Assembly: GCF_001488575.1 (NCBI RefSeq) | Contig: NZ_LN831302.1 | Location: 2,232,001-2,296,000, forward strand | DNA length: 64,000 nt | Reading direction: 5' to 3' | Origin: Halobacterium hubeiense | GTDB lineage: Archaea > Halobacteriota > Halobacteria > Halobacteriales > Halobacteriaceae | Shown: positions 35,443 to 42,944 of the stretch, piece after piece | Layout of the letters: each line of letters starts with the position of its first letter | How positions within the stretch are numbered: position 1 is the first letter of the stretch | Made by a program: the position numbers and the translations under genes | Notes under the pieces: generated by a model | The model's input: only the letters and a program-made list of their open reading frames with translations | The model's database searches: none | What the model was told of the DNA's origin: nothing

Positions 35443-36036
35443 ATGAGTGACACAGAATTGCCTGAATTCATCAACCAGGACGTCTTGCTTGATATCTCGA
35501 CTGTCGATGTTCCAGATGAAGCACTACTAAGGTGCTTTGTGAACGCGAACAAGCCGTTCCTGAGTAAATCAGCCGTCGCTGAGATGACCGGCCTCAGCGA
35601 TGAGGGAACTCGGAAGCGTCTGAACTCTTTGGTTGATAGAGGAGTACTACTGAGTGCGGAAGCAGGCAGGCAGACGAACATCTACTGGCTCAATGATCCA
35701 CGATCGAGTTGGCCGGTGCCGAGTGATTTAGAACCCTCCTTGTCCGGGATGACTGGCCGGATGGCTGAAACCGTAACGAGGATTCATCGTTTGACTACGT
35801 TCACGATATTGTACGCTGGCACTATTTCCGGGCTGTATCTCCTTGACTGGATGAGCAGTCTGCAGGTGACCGACGGCGTATTTGAACTCTCACTGAACTG
35901 GGCAGTAATGCCCGGACTGGCGTTCGCCCTCCTTAGCGTCTTGTTCTATATTGGATTCCAGACGTCACTGTTGGTTGAAAGCAATCAAGCCTGGTGGCCG
36001 ACCATCAGACAGGTGTATCGAAGGGTCGTACAATAA
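35443..36036 (+). CDS. Membrane-anchored winged-helix protein
   Basis: 197 aa. Residues ~25-85 form a winged helix (FLSKSAVAEMTGLSDEGTRK, then GVLLSAEAGRQTNIYWL). Two hydrophobic helices follow (about 120-138 and 152-178) with a short basic tail. This layout suggests a one-component regulator held at the membrane. Low GC like its divergent neighbour, so the two probably moved together. A TATA-like stretch and the start of translation lie close to ttagtaaagaac upstream. Signal and target unknown. Confidence 0.7.
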   Translation: MSDTELPEFINQDVLLDISTVDVPDEALLRCFVNANKPFLSKSAVAEMTGLSDEGTRKRLNSLVDRGVLLSAEAGRQTNIYWLNDPRSSWPVPSDLEPSLSGMTGRMAETVTRIHRLTTFTILYAGTISGLYLLDWMSSLQVTDGVFELSLNWAVMPGLAFALLSVLFYIGFQTSLLVESNQAWWPTIRQVYRRVVQ

Positions 36037-36175
36037 TCCGGTAGTTGTAACACATCATACACAATACACACCCACGGGATACGTGAATAGACGGTCTGAA
36101 CGGTCACTGAAGGGCGAGAATTATCGCGCTTGGTCGCTGGCCTAGTCGTCTGGAGGCTGCCATTTTCCTGTATAC

Positions 36176-36310
36176 GATACGGCCCGCCCCGCTCGCCGCT
36201 GCCGCCCTCCGCGTCGCTCGCGACCGACCATTCCGGGCATGCGGGCGCTCTCCGCACCGCCCGCGCCTGTTCCGGGCTAAAATGAATGTGCCCTCGGCGC
36301 CAGCACCAAG
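36176..36310. repeat. GC-rich dispersed repeat, copy 2
   Basis: It starts cggcccgccccgctcgccgc, runs through gcgaccgaccattccgggc and ends near ttccgggctaaaatgaatg. By eye it matches copy 1 (34484-34614) closely at both ends. Same orientation, 1.7 kb apart, bracketing the divergent membrane-protein/winged-helix pair. It could have moved as a unit or serve for recombination. Confidence 0.75.
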
Positions 36311-36438
36311 CGCGCTTTCGGTTGCGTCGCCCTCGCTCCCGGTGGTCGCTCGGTTGACGGACACGAAACCGGCTTGCGTGCTGGCCGCTCGCTCCGGGCG
36401 GGTCGGCGCGCGGTGCTGGTTGGGGCCACCTCATGCAG

Positions 36439-36495
36439 GCGCGCTCTCGCTCGCGCCCCGGTGGGGCGCTCGCGAAGGCGCGAGCGAGAGCGCGC
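36439..36495. repeat. Perfect 19-bp inverted repeat (hairpin)
   Basis: The left arm GCGCGCTCTCGCTCGCGCC (36439-36457) and right arm GGCGCGAGCGAGAGCGCGC (36477-36495) are exact complements separated by 19 nt. A stem this long and GC-only would be very stable as RNA or as extruded ssDNA. It stands just upstream of an ssDNA-binding protein gene and may be a terminator, a replication/transfer signal or an insertion scar. Confidence 0.85.
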
Positions 36496-36583
36496 AGATG
36501 GGTCTGTCGGTCGTTGTCGTCGGAAAACCGCGAGTGGAGTCGCGGTGGTGGCGCGTGAGCGCCTTCGGAGTTAGTGAACTCCA

Positions 36584-37441
36584 ATGTCTAGTAACAACGC
36601 TAGTCGCAAGGTCGTTACGGTCGCTGAACAGGCATTCGAGCACCCCGAGGAGCAGGCGGACGCTGAAGACGGCTTCCCGGTCGTCGACGAGACGCCGGAG
36701 TTCGAGGCCGCGGTCGAGCAGGAAACACAAGCGAAGGTGGATGCGAACCACCCGGATGGCATCAAGGAGACGAGCGCCGAGCGGATTCACGGCGTCACCC
36801 TCGAACAGGAGGAACGCATTCTCGGGCGGGAAGCCGAACTCGAACACATCAGTGCCCGTGCTGACTTGGGTCGGCAGAACGGTCGGGAGGAGCGCACGCG
36901 TGACGTGGTCGCCGACCAGTGTGGGCGTGCCGAGCCTGCACGGACGGACCCGCGGGAGCACCTCACAAGAGAGGAACTTGCGGAGGTGAATCGAGAGGCG
37001 ATGCGGATTCAGGACGAAGTGGATTGTGGGTGGACGAGTGCGGCCATCGCGCGGCAGGTAGCCGAGAAGGTTCGTGCCGGCCAGGACGTGACGTCGGCGG
37101 TGTTGGAGCTCGTTGAGGAGGTGAAGGCGGTTCCAGGACGGGTCGTGCCGATTGCGGAGGTGCCGGACGTCCCGGTCGGTGAGGTGACAGTTCAAGGAAC
37201 TGTGCAGACCCTTTGGGAACCGAGCAGTAGCGCGATTCAGCAAGTCGGGCTGATAGCGGATGACAGCGGGAAAATCAAGTTCACCTGCTGGGAGAAATCC
37301 GGGCAGACGGTTGTCCGCGAAGGCCAGACGGTCAGGTTCCGGGCAGCAGCGAAGAACTGGTACGAAGGCCGGTGCTCAATCGCGCTGACCGGGTGGTCCG
37401 ATATCCACTTCCCGGAGCGCGGTCGGTGGTGGGAAGCATAG
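36584..37441 (+). CDS. RPA/SSB-like OB-fold single-strand DNA-binding protein
   Basis: 285 aa. The N-terminal two thirds is acidic and helical. The C-terminal ~100 residues form an OB fold: VTVQGTVQTLWEPSSSAIQQ, then GLIADDSGKIKFTCWEKSGQ and VREGQTVRFRAAAKNWYEGR. This layout matches haloarchaeal plasmid-borne RPA-like proteins, which protect ssDNA during replication or transfer. The ATG at 36584 (MSSNNASRK) is preferred. The hairpin 90 bp upstream is notable context. The partner subunit is unknown. Confidence 0.8.
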   Translation: MSSNNASRKVVTVAEQAFEHPEEQADAEDGFPVVDETPEFEAAVEQETQAKVDANHPDGIKETSAERIHGVTLEQEERILGREAELEHISARADLGRQNGREERTRDVVADQCGRAEPARTDPREHLTREELAEVNREAMRIQDEVDCGWTSAAIARQVAEKVRAGQDVTSAVLELVEEVKAVPGRVVPIAEVPDVPVGEVTVQGTVQTLWEPSSSAIQQVGLIADDSGKIKFTCWEKSGQTVVREGQTVRFRAAAKNWYEGRCSIALTGWSDIHFPERGRWWEA

Positions 37442-37585
37442 CGAGGATGTGGTCTCTTTCTTTTTGTGTGCCAGACCAGACCCAAGCCCCACCGCCCCAC
37501 CCTCCGCTCCCGGCCTCCCTCCGGTCAGCCGGCAGCCACAACCGGAGTCACAGCTTTGGGAGTGGTGGACTCAGAAACAAGACCG

Positions 37586-38071
37586 CTATCGCGACGGAGT
37601 CTGTTCTTGGTCTTCCTCCAACTCCGCGTAATACTCGCGATACTCGCCGATGTCCACAACTAACTCTCCACTCCGCCCATGCCGTAGTGTAAGCAGGTTC
37701 TCGTCGTCACATGCGTCCCACTCGCGTTTCTCATCGCGACGAGAGGTGAGGTTCGCTGTCCACGTCATCGCTCGCTTAATCGTCTCGTTGGGCCACTCAC
37801 TCCGATCCGTCGTCTCCCGAAGAATTGCGCGGACGTCCCCAGAGGATAACACCAGCTGTGATCCGCCCCGGGTTTCGGCGTGTCCGCCAAACTTCGGGAA
37901 GATATCGGCCGCATGGAAATCACCGGGGGTCCCCGAGAGGCGACGCTTCCCACGGTGTTCCGTTGACTCGTGGTCGGAGTCAAGCAGGCAGGGCGGTGGA
38001 CGTGTGCTCGCGTGGAAGGCGTTCCAGTTCGTCACCTTGCGAGAGATACGGGTCGTGTGCTGGGGTCGCAC
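37586..38071 (-). CDS. Hypothetical protein
   Basis: Up to 161 aa. The C-terminal ~100 residues (RGGSQLVLSSGDVRAILRET, WPNETIKRAMTWTANLTSR, LRHGRSGELVVDIGEYREYY) look like a real globular protein. The first ~50 residues are less plausible, and the true start may be internal. No known domain. It is downstream of, and in the same direction as, the winged-helix gene at 38392, with about 30 bp between them. Confidence 0.5.
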   Translation of the reverse strand: MRPQHTTRISRKVTNWNAFHASTRPPPCLLDSDHESTEHRGKRRLSGTPGDFHAADIFPKFGGHAETRGGSQLVLSSGDVRAILRETTDRSEWPNETIKRAMTWTANLTSRRDEKREWDACDDENLLTLRHGRSGELVVDIGEYREYYAELEEDQEQTPSR

Positions 38072-38104
38072 TCGACGTCATCCGGAGGCGTACCCGGCCG
38101 GTGG

Positions 38105-38392
38105 TTACTCATGCGAGGTTACCTCCGCGGCGACGTTTTCGCCAGCGTCAGTCAGCCCGTAAAAGCGCCCCTTCGAGCGCTCTTCGGGGACGAGCAGTTC
38201 GACCACGTCGTGCTCGCGGAGTTCCGTGAGCGTGCGCGAGACGTGCGTAATCTCAAGGCCAGTGCGCTCCCCAAGCGTCGTCGGCGTCGCCGGGCCATCG
38301 TCGTTGAGCGCATTGATGACTGCGCGCCGGTAGTCGGAGGCCACCACGAACCCGAGCACGTCCCAGTCGACGCCGTCGGCGTCCGCAGTCAT
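38105..38392 (-). CDS. Winged-helix transcriptional regulator (MarR/ArsR-like)
   Basis: 95 aa. Compact winged helix: WDVLGFVVASDYRRAVINAL, then TPTTLGERTGLEITHVSRTL and VELLVPEERSKGRFYGLTDA. The start is ATG 38392, sharing one base with the stop of the upstream zinc-ribbon gene (TGATG). A candidate for binding the AGTTTGT half-sites in the promoter region of this operon. Confidence 0.82.
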   Translation of the reverse strand: MTADADGVDWDVLGFVVASDYRRAVINALNDDGPATPTTLGERTGLEITHVSRTLTELREHDVVELLVPEERSKGRFYGLTDAGENVAAEVTSHE

Positions 38393-38586
38393 CACGCATC
38401 GACCTCCGTGCGCGGGAAGTTACGCGCGAGCGTGTCTCCGACTTCGTGACCGCACGTCTGGACCACGACATCGCCCGGGCCGCGTCGTTCGACTGTACGA
38501 ATTAATGCCCTGCAGACCGGGCAGCCGTCGTTCTTGCGGTGCTGTACAACAGAAGGCTCTTGGTCGCTGTCGTTGGATTCGAACAT
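38392..38586 (-). CDS. Small zinc-binding protein
   Basis: 64 aa with CPVC near residue 22 and QTCGH later, a C-x2-C ... C-x-H arrangement suggesting one zinc site. Charged ends, no helix for the membrane. First gene of the operon with the winged-helix regulator. Haloarchaea carry many such one-domain zinc microproteins, often regulatory; the function here is unknown. Confidence 0.6.
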   Translation of the reverse strand: MFESNDSDQEPSVVQHRKNDGCPVCRALIRTVERRGPGDVVVQTCGHEVGDTLARNFPRTEVDA

Positions 38587-38700
38587 GGGCTTCGTACCTT
38601 ATCTACGAGGCCCCACGCGGGCCCGTTGTTCCGAGCAACGGGGTCCGCACCTTCTCATGAAGACCCATCGGGGAGCGACGGGTCCGCCGGAAGCCCCGTT

Positions 38701-38752
38701 ACAAACTGGTTAGTTTGTGAGATACTTGGTTCTTACCCACTATATAGTTTGT
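38701..38752. promoter_or_regulatory. Divergent promoter with repeated AGTTTGT operator half-sites
   Basis: ACAAACT (38701-38707) and AGTTTGT (38712-38718) form a perfect inverted repeat, and a third AGTTTGT lies at 38746-38752 directly after a TATA-like tatata (38741). The site is in the spacer between the leftward zinc-ribbon/winged-helix operon and the rightward winged-helix gene at 38826. Either regulator may bind it. Confidence 0.6.
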
Positions 38753-38825
38753 AAGGACAGCTGTCGAGTTTGCCTGCCTGAATCCATGAAAATAGTAATA
38801 CGGCTCGCGGAAGGTGACCAGTGGT

Positions 38826-39104
38826 ATGGCGACGCCCCGGTTGGCGGATTGGATGACTCCCGTAGATAGAGACATCCTTGAACGTCTCTGGAACGAGCGC
38901 AACCGGGACCTTCAACTCACCCCCTCGATGATTGCTGAGAACGTTGACTGGGGCCATCAAGCGGTTCGAGAACACGTCTTAACGCTACACGAGCACGACC
39001 TGATTGAGTACGCAGACGAAGACCGGGGTGTGTACAAGCTCTCCAAGCGTGGTCGAAAGTGGCTCGAAGGCGAGCTACCGACCGAGGAATTGGAGGACAA
39101 CTAG
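38826..39104 (+). CDS. Winged-helix protein (PhiH1 repressor-like)
   Basis: 92 aa. MTPVDRDILERLWNERNRDL, then LTPSMIAENVDWGHQAVREH and GVYKLSKRGRKWLEGEL. This resembles the small winged-helix repressors of haloarchaeal phages and plasmids typified by the phiH1 repressor. The ATG at 38826 is used; a GTG at 38814 is possible. It lies next to the AGTTTGT operator and divergent from a second winged-helix gene, like a two-repressor switch. Confidence 0.8.
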   Translation: MATPRLADWMTPVDRDILERLWNERNRDLQLTPSMIAENVDWGHQAVREHVLTLHEHDLIEYADEDRGVYKLSKRGRKWLEGELPTEELEDN

Positions 39105-39166
39105 ATCGCCCACTACCGGGACACAATAAACCCTATTTAGACCATGTACCCCGAAGACTGGTCTTG

Positions 39167-39664
39167 GTGCGTTTCGATTACGCACTCCGAGAAAATGCCG
39201 ACGAACTCTTTGAGAATCTCGAGTCTGCATCAGAAAGCCAACCGAACGATTTCACTCGACCCACTGTCAGGGATAATCTTCTACGGGATTATACATTTAG
39301 TTTCGATGGTCATCGAATTTCTCCCCATTTTGAATCCGTCCAGATTCGAGCAGTTGAAGCAAACTATGGATTCGTCGAAGTCGTCTCAGTCGCAGAAGTT
39401 GAGCCATTATCTCTTCTATACCTCGGAATTGGGTCGGATGTAGGCGATCGACATCAACGGAAAGTATACTGGCTTACGCTTGCTGTTACAGTCCTCACCG
39501 TCGTCTTGACCATAGATGCGTTGTTAATCAGAGGGCTTGGTCAATTTATATACAATCTAACCATGAATCGAGTAGGTGCTTCTCCTCAAGTTTGGAATAG
39601 CCTGATGGGTATTCTAGCACTCCTCGTAATCCTACTCTCACCCGCTATCGGGACCAGTAAATAA
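39167..39664 (+). CDS. Two-TM protein with N-terminal soluble domain
   Basis: About 165 aa. The soluble half includes RFDYALRENADELFENLESA and FEVVEVVSVAEVE-like strands. Two hydrophobic helices follow (about residues 100-120 and 140-158). No ATG is in frame; GTG 39167 or TTG 39164 is about 25-30 bp after a TATA-like ctatttag (39132), consistent with leaderless transcription. Low GC. Function unknown. Confidence 0.55.
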   Translation: MRFDYALRENADELFENLESASESQPNDFTRPTVRDNLLRDYTFSFDGHRISPHFESVQIRAVEANYGFVEVVSVAEVEPLSLLYLGIGSDVGDRHQRKVYWLTLAVTVLTVVLTIDALLIRGLGQFIYNLTMNRVGASPQVWNSLMGILALLVILLSPAIGTSK

Positions 39665-39741
39665 TATTCTCTTGGTTGGAGCTATTTCCAGTTCGCTATT
39701 GACGACAAACTACCGGAAAGCGACATCCCATCTTACTTCTC

Positions 39742-40029
39742 GTGGCTACTCCAGCAAAAAACGACCTCTACCAGCTGATTGACCACAGGCGGACGTGGAA
39801 ACGTCGCCGTCGACTGACTCCTCAAGTGAACTTGAGACAACCAACGCCTCGCTGTGATTCTGTTCTTCGGGACGTTCGCGGCGCTATACCTGGTGGTCAT
39901 GAGTTTTCCCGCGGATTTGCAGAATAGAGTGGCTTCACGAATCTCGTCGGCCACGGAGCCGGGTTCTTCACCGGGATGGCGATTCACTACTACCAATCGA
40001 GGTGGGTTCGTAGAATGCCGGTTCAGTAG
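39742..40029 (+). pseudogene. Frameshifted remnant of a membrane-protein gene
   Basis: Three pieces in different frames read as one protein: VATPAKNDLYQLIDHRRTWK from about 39742, then ILFFGTFAALYLVVMSFPAD (a good membrane helix, about 39853), then GFTNLVGHGAGFFTGMAIHY to a TAG at 40027. The frame changes between pieces, so no intact product is possible. Family not recognised. Confidence 0.5.
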
Positions 40030-40153
40030 GTCCACTCGTAAGCCCCCACATACTATATGTGGCCCTTATGCTTAGGAGTATAATCTCAAACAGAAGCATA
40101 GTGTATTTCTCCGCCACTATTATGTGTATAGGAGTAGCATAGAACCTATACGA

Positions 40154-42235
40154 ATGACAGAGGAACAACTAGACCTTGAGGCCGGCGACTCAGCTTCGAA
40201 CGACGAAAAGGACGCGAGAAGCCCTGAGTTCGCAGATGATGCAGAGATTGACCGGGAAGTGCCCGTAGAGCGTGAGAATACCCTAAAACGAGTTCGAGAG
40301 GACTACGACCGGCCATGGATGGGAAGTATTGCTGAGGCAATACAGAATGGCGGAGACGCCTTCGGGACCCACAGGGAGATGGGGGTCCTTGAGGAGGATA
40401 GTACACTTGAGATCGAGATATCGATCGACACCAAGAACGCGACCTATACCTACGAAGACAACGCCGGTGGGATGACGAAGGAGATTCTCGAGGACAATCT
40501 CGTCGGTATAGACACGCCTAACGAAAGTAAGCAAACTGGTACGAAGGCTGGCGCGTACGGCCGCGGATTCTACGTCATCGCCATGTGCGGCGAGGATAAA
40601 ACGTACGTAGAGTCTCGTCAAGGATCGGAACACCACGCGCTGACGATAACACCGGAAGGCAAGTACAGTCGTGCAAAGACTCCAGCAGCGAGCCGCTCGC
40701 AGCTACCAGATGACGTTCAAGGAACGTATATTCACGTCACTGGTGTCCGGGAGAACGACCTCGAGAAGTTGAGCGATTGGGACGAAGTAGAAGATGTACT
40801 CATCCGGAAGTTTACATTTCTACTACTCCGAGATGACGTGAGCGTAAAATACACTATTGACGGAGAGACCCACATCCCAAGTCCTCCGGACGTGAAGGCT
40901 GCACGAGAATCGGATGAACTACTCCACCTCGGCAAACTCCCGAAATTCACTGCAGAGGGTGACGAATATCAGGTAAAGAATCTTGTTGTAGTCGGAACGG
41001 AATCCCTCGACGATTTGCCGTGGAGCGGGGTCGCGATGCTGAAGGGCGATATCGATGGGGATCCGTTCATGTGTGTGAACGACTACAAACCTCATCGTAT
41101 TCCTTCATTGAGGCAGCCAGCGAAGATGATTGGTTGGTGTGACGTCCGTGAGCTTTGCCCGGACTTAGAAAATAACTCCCACACCAACTTCCGCGGCTTC
41201 GAGAGTGATACTGGCATCAAAGAGGAGTTGAGGAAACTGCACGACGAGCACTTCAAGAAAGGGCGGACGACTGAGGAATCGGAAGAGCTCGCGAGTAACA
41301 TCACAGATGAGCTGAACGATCTGCTCACCGATATTGACGACTTTAGCTCGTATCGCTCGTTCGGATCGGGCGTTGAGGTTGATGAAGGGGAAGGCGACGA
41401 AGATGAGGGTGAAACCAAAACCGGAAATGATATCGATATACTCCGTTGTCAGGCTGGTGACCGCGACTTCGAGCCAGGGGAGACCATCCCACTGTCAGTA
41501 ACAGTTAAAAACCCGAAAGATCCCGAGAGTGAGAAGTACGAAATCTACGATATCGAGATTAGCTGTCCAGATAACGATGTCCACCGTGAATTTACCCCGA
41601 AAAAAGTACACGTAGGGGAGAACCAAACTGAAACGTTTGATATTGAGCGCATCCGTCCCTCCGAAGAGGGGATATACGCGTTCAGCGCCTCGGTTCGTTC
41701 TCGTCCGGATGTTATCGGATTGGGTGAGGAAGAGGAGCAGGAAGAACTAGACCGCTCGAAGATTTATATCCGAGTCGGGGACCCAGAAAGATCAACGAAG
41801 ACGAGTAACGGTCCGGTTGATGAAGGGGAAGAAAAGGGAGGTGATGACGGTGACGGGAAAGCCTCTATCGTTCATGCCGTTACGTTCTTCCCTGATGAGG
41901 AGGAGAACTGGAAGGCCCTGACGAGCGAGAACGAGGACGGATTTGAAGTGACGATCAACACGACTCGTCCAGAGTGGCAGAGAGCACTGGCGATTGTCGA
42001 TAACGACGACCTTCGGGATGAGATACAGCTGAAACTCGGCGTCGAGTGGGGTGCCGAAGAACTCATTCTGGAACGTAACTTCGATATGATAGAAGAGTTA
42101 CTAGACGACGATATTACGATCGACGGTGAACGGGCAGCTGATGTACTTCGGCAAGAGCTTACCGATCGGGCAGAACTGTTAGCCGATCTAGAAGCAAAAA
42201 TCGAGCAGCGGCACAACATCGAGTACAGCAATTAA
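40154..42235 (+). CDS. GHKL (Hsp90/MORC-like) ATPase, candidate defence protein
   Basis: 693 aa. The ATP site is clear: N-box EAIQNGGDAFG (Glu61, Asn65, Asp68), G1 EDNAGGM (Asp102, Gly105, Gly106) and the G2 lid KAGAYGRGFYV (Gly133, 136, 138). About 230 residues of transducer-like sequence follow, then an acidic linker (EVDEGEGDEDEGE), an immunoglobulin-like strand region (GETIPLSVTVKNP, about 440-540), a second acidic linker and a helical C-terminus. The closest logic is Hsp90/MORC-type dimerising ATPases. The ATG at 40154 heads a cassette with two further genes in the same direction. Defence function is inferred from neighbours. Confidence 0.75.
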   Translation: MTEEQLDLEAGDSASNDEKDARSPEFADDAEIDREVPVERENTLKRVREDYDRPWMGSIAEAIQNGGDAFGTHREMGVLEEDSTLEIEISIDTKNATYTYEDNAGGMTKEILEDNLVGIDTPNESKQTGTKAGAYGRGFYVIAMCGEDKTYVESRQGSEHHALTITPEGKYSRAKTPAASRSQLPDDVQGTYIHVTGVRENDLEKLSDWDEVEDVLIRKFTFLLLRDDVSVKYTIDGETHIPSPPDVKAARESDELLHLGKLPKFTAEGDEYQVKNLVVVGTESLDDLPWSGVAMLKGDIDGDPFMCVNDYKPHRIPSLRQPAKMIGWCDVRELCPDLENNSHTNFRGFESDTGIKEELRKLHDEHFKKGRTTEESEELASNITDELNDLLTDIDDFSSYRSFGSGVEVDEGEGDEDEGETKTGNDIDILRCQAGDRDFEPGETIPLSVTVKNPKDPESEKYEIYDIEISCPDNDVHREFTPKKVHVGENQTETFDIERIRPSEEGIYAFSASVRSRPDVIGLGEEEEQEELDRSKIYIRVGDPERSTKTSNGPVDEGEEKGGDDGDGKASIVHAVTFFPDEEENWKALTSENEDGFEVTINTTRPEWQRALAIVDNDDLRDEIQLKLGVEWGAEELILERNFDMIEELLDDDITIDGERAADVLRQELTDRAELLADLEAKIEQRHNIEYSN

Positions 42236-42259
42236 GTAGGCGACCGTCTAATCCACACT

Positions 42260-42943
42260 ATGTCCGATTTGTATACTAAGATCGAGGACGGCGAATACTC
42301 CATAGAAATCAAAGAGACTCGTCGGGGTAGGTTTCCGGCTCTCAACAAGGGTGGCGTTCGAACTCTTACTAAGGAAGAGGACGATGAACTGCAGGAGATG
42401 ATGAAGAAGTATAAAGACACAATATTATCCCTGTATGACATAAATGAAGAGTACAGTGGAAATAAGCGAGCTTGGAAGCTCGGAAAAGAGATAGCAAGTG
42501 TGCAAAAAGACGATCAGGCCGATATTCAAGCTCTATTTAAAATCCTCCCAGTCGAGCGCTTTAGTGACTCATCCGCCTACCGATATCGCTTGTTCTACGA
42601 GGCCTTCCCGGACAGCGAAGGAGAAACCCACACAGAGTATAATCCGGAGCACAGGCATACGATTCTGTCTGAGTTGGTACAGAGATCAGAACCTACAGAA
42701 ACAAAGTCGAAATACGAGGTAGCTCGCGACATCTACGATCGTATTCGCCATCAAGATGACCTGTCCCAAGATGAAGTTCGGGCATGGTCCGACATTTCTA
42801 ATGGCGATCGCCAACTAACCGAAGTAGTCACAGCAGTACGAGATAGAGTAGACCAACCGGCGGTTGAGAACGTGATTAACATCTACCAGATGCTCGACGA
42901 AGAGCCTCCAAGCGAGGATCGGATCGAGCAAGAACTCAAGTAA
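42260..42943 (+). CDS. Unrecognised second gene of the GHKL cassette
   Basis: 227 aa, charged and mainly helical, with no membrane helix or catalytic motif that I can identify. Features: an N-terminal strand region (SIEIKETRRGRFPALNKGGV), a lysine-rich helix (DDELQEMMKKYKDTILSLYD) and a C-terminal helical bundle. It starts 24 bp after the GHKL stop and ends 1 bp before the next ATG, so it is part of one operon. It may be an adaptor for the ATPase. Confidence 0.7.
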   Translation: MSDLYTKIEDGEYSIEIKETRRGRFPALNKGGVRTLTKEEDDELQEMMKKYKDTILSLYDINEEYSGNKRAWKLGKEIASVQKDDQADIQALFKILPVERFSDSSAYRYRLFYEAFPDSEGETHTEYNPEHRHTILSELVQRSEPTETKSKYEVARDIYDRIRHQDDLSQDEVRAWSDISNGDRQLTEVVTAVRDRVDQPAVENVINIYQMLDEEPPSEDRIEQELK

Positions 42944-42944
42944 A

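Larger units (their letters stand above)
36037..36583. other. Non-coding region with dispersed repeat and strong hairpin
   Basis: 547 bp without a credible gene. It contains repeat copy 2 (36176-36310) and a perfect 19-bp GC-only inverted repeat (36439-36495). The single-strand-binding protein gene starts about 90 bp after the hairpin, so its promoter lies here as well. Confidence 0.5.
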
